Position numbers and translations under genes: made by a program
Shown: positions 63,590 to 64,000 of the stretch, piece by piece
Position numbering within the stretch: position 1 is the first letter of the stretch
Layout: each line of letters opens with the position of its first letter
Assembly: GCA_963817785.1 (NCBI GenBank)
Contig: CAWFPL010000003.1
Span: 558,001-622,000 of the forward strand
Length of the DNA: 64,000 nucleotides
From: JAKALD01 sp963817785
GTDB taxonomy: Bacteria > Pseudomonadota > Gammaproteobacteria > Burkholderiales > SG8-39
Reading direction: 5' to 3'
The notes under the pieces: model-generated
Database searches by the model: none
Told to the model about the DNA's origin: nothing
Seen by the model: the letters and a program-made list of their open reading frames with translations, nothing else

Positions 63590-64000
63590 TTAGCCGAAGC
63601 TTTCCTTCGCGGCGTCGCGGCCGAGGGCGTACAGCTTGGGATAGAAGCTGCGGAAAGCGGCCTGGATCTCGGCGGCGGGCACGTCGGCGTAGCGGCCGCG
63701 GTCGCGCAGGTACTCCATGTGCCGCCGGTTGTCCTCGTCGTACGCATGGAAGATCGAGTCGTGCCGGCCGTCGAACTCGAGAGGCTTGACGCGGAATTTC
63801 TGGCACAGGGCGAGGTTGAAGGCGGGGGTCGCCTTGACCCAGGCGCCCTCCAGGTAGAGCTCGGTGTAGCCGTGGTAGATGAACAGATCGCTGCCGATAT
63901 GCTCGAGTAGCCGCGGCGTGGACAGGTGGTTCTTCACGTCCGCGAAGCCGATGCGCGCCGGGATGTCGGCGACCCGCGCGCACGCAGTGAGCAGGGCCGC
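63590..64000 (-). CDS. Transglutaminase-like domain protein (5' end outside window)
   Basis: The last 136 residues of a transglutaminase-like cysteine-protease-fold protein. The frame is open to the right edge and reads LLTACARVADIPARIGFADV, the region just after the catalytic Cys. It continues IYHGYTELYLEGAWVKATPA, which carries the family's His-site context. The internal GTG at 63937 is not the start. The active-site Cys is outside the window, so activity cannot be judged. Confidence 0.82.
   Translation of the reverse strand, partial: AALLTACARVADIPARIGFADVKNHLSTPRLLEHIGSDLFIYHGYTELYLEGAWVKATPAFNLALCQKFRVKPLEFDGRHDSIFHAYDEDNRRHMEYLRDRGRYADVPAAEIQAAFRSFYPKLYALGRDAAKESFG

Overview
The window is a GC-rich chromosomal segment (by eye about two thirds G+C), densely packed on both strands with short intergenic gaps. 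It reads as a betaproteobacterium (Burkholderiales/Nitrosomonadales-like). The grounds are the fmdB - DUF502 - aspS - nudB - endonuclease/exonuclease/phosphatase - clsB gene order, the uvrA / MFS / ssb arrangement, and the str-S10-spc-alpha ribosomal superoperon. This placement is from recalled gene order and protein character, not from a database search. No tRNA, rRNA, CRISPR array, prophage or insertion sequence was recognised.

Region 1 (1-13.2 kb) is catabolic and accessory. It holds an FAD-linked oxidase cut by the left edge, an orphan periplasmic binding protein, a CitE-type lyase, an MFS carrier, a hotdog thioesterase, a lipase-like hydrolase and a lipoprotein metallopeptidase. On the minus strand follow 3-hydroxybutyrate dehydrogenase, a glutathione transferase, gamma-glutamyltransferase, a zinc alcohol dehydrogenase, an O-acetylhomoserine sulfhydrylase-like enzyme and an AraC regulator. 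Two related palindromic repeats sit between the alcohol dehydrogenase and the sulfhydrylase gene.

Region 2 (13.2-28.9 kb) carries a CoA-binding protein, an esterase overlapping a TPP enzyme, a YkgJ cysteine-cluster protein, a 3-hydroxyisobutyrate dehydrogenase-like enzyme, a complete glutamate/aspartate-type ABC uptake operon, acetoacetyl-CoA synthetase, a third palindrome, an SbmA/YddA-like ABC protein and uvrA. Acetoacetyl-CoA synthetase and 3-hydroxybutyrate dehydrogenase together suggest ketone-body or polyhydroxybutyrate turnover.

Region 3 (29-41.2 kb) holds an MFS carrier, ssb and the fmdB-to-clsB block. It also holds the most unusual operon in the window. This is a lipoate-protein ligase fused to an alpha/beta hydrolase, followed 12 bp later by a MaoC dehydratase and 4 bp after that by a ComB-family phosphatase that appears to lack expected active-site residues. 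Divergent from it are an EAL-domain protein with a degenerate catalytic motif and a conserved-looking protein of unknown function.

Region 4 (41.4-60.2 kb) is the ribosomal superoperon: rpsL-rpsG-fusA-tuf-rpsJ, rplC to rpsQ, rplN to secY, then rpmJ-rpsM-rpsK-rpsD-rpoA-rplQ, closed by a clear intrinsic terminator. Sigma70-like promoters are visible before rpsL, rplN and rpsM. The infA gene expected between secY and rpmJ survives only as its 3' half. The tuf gene has a G-ending codon bias unlike its neighbours. A related intergenic element lies before both rplB and rpsC.

Region 5 (60.2-64 kb) has a divergent Nramp-family carrier, a SAM hydroxide adenosyltransferase-like protein, a glycerate 2-kinase and a transglutaminase-like protein cut by the right edge.
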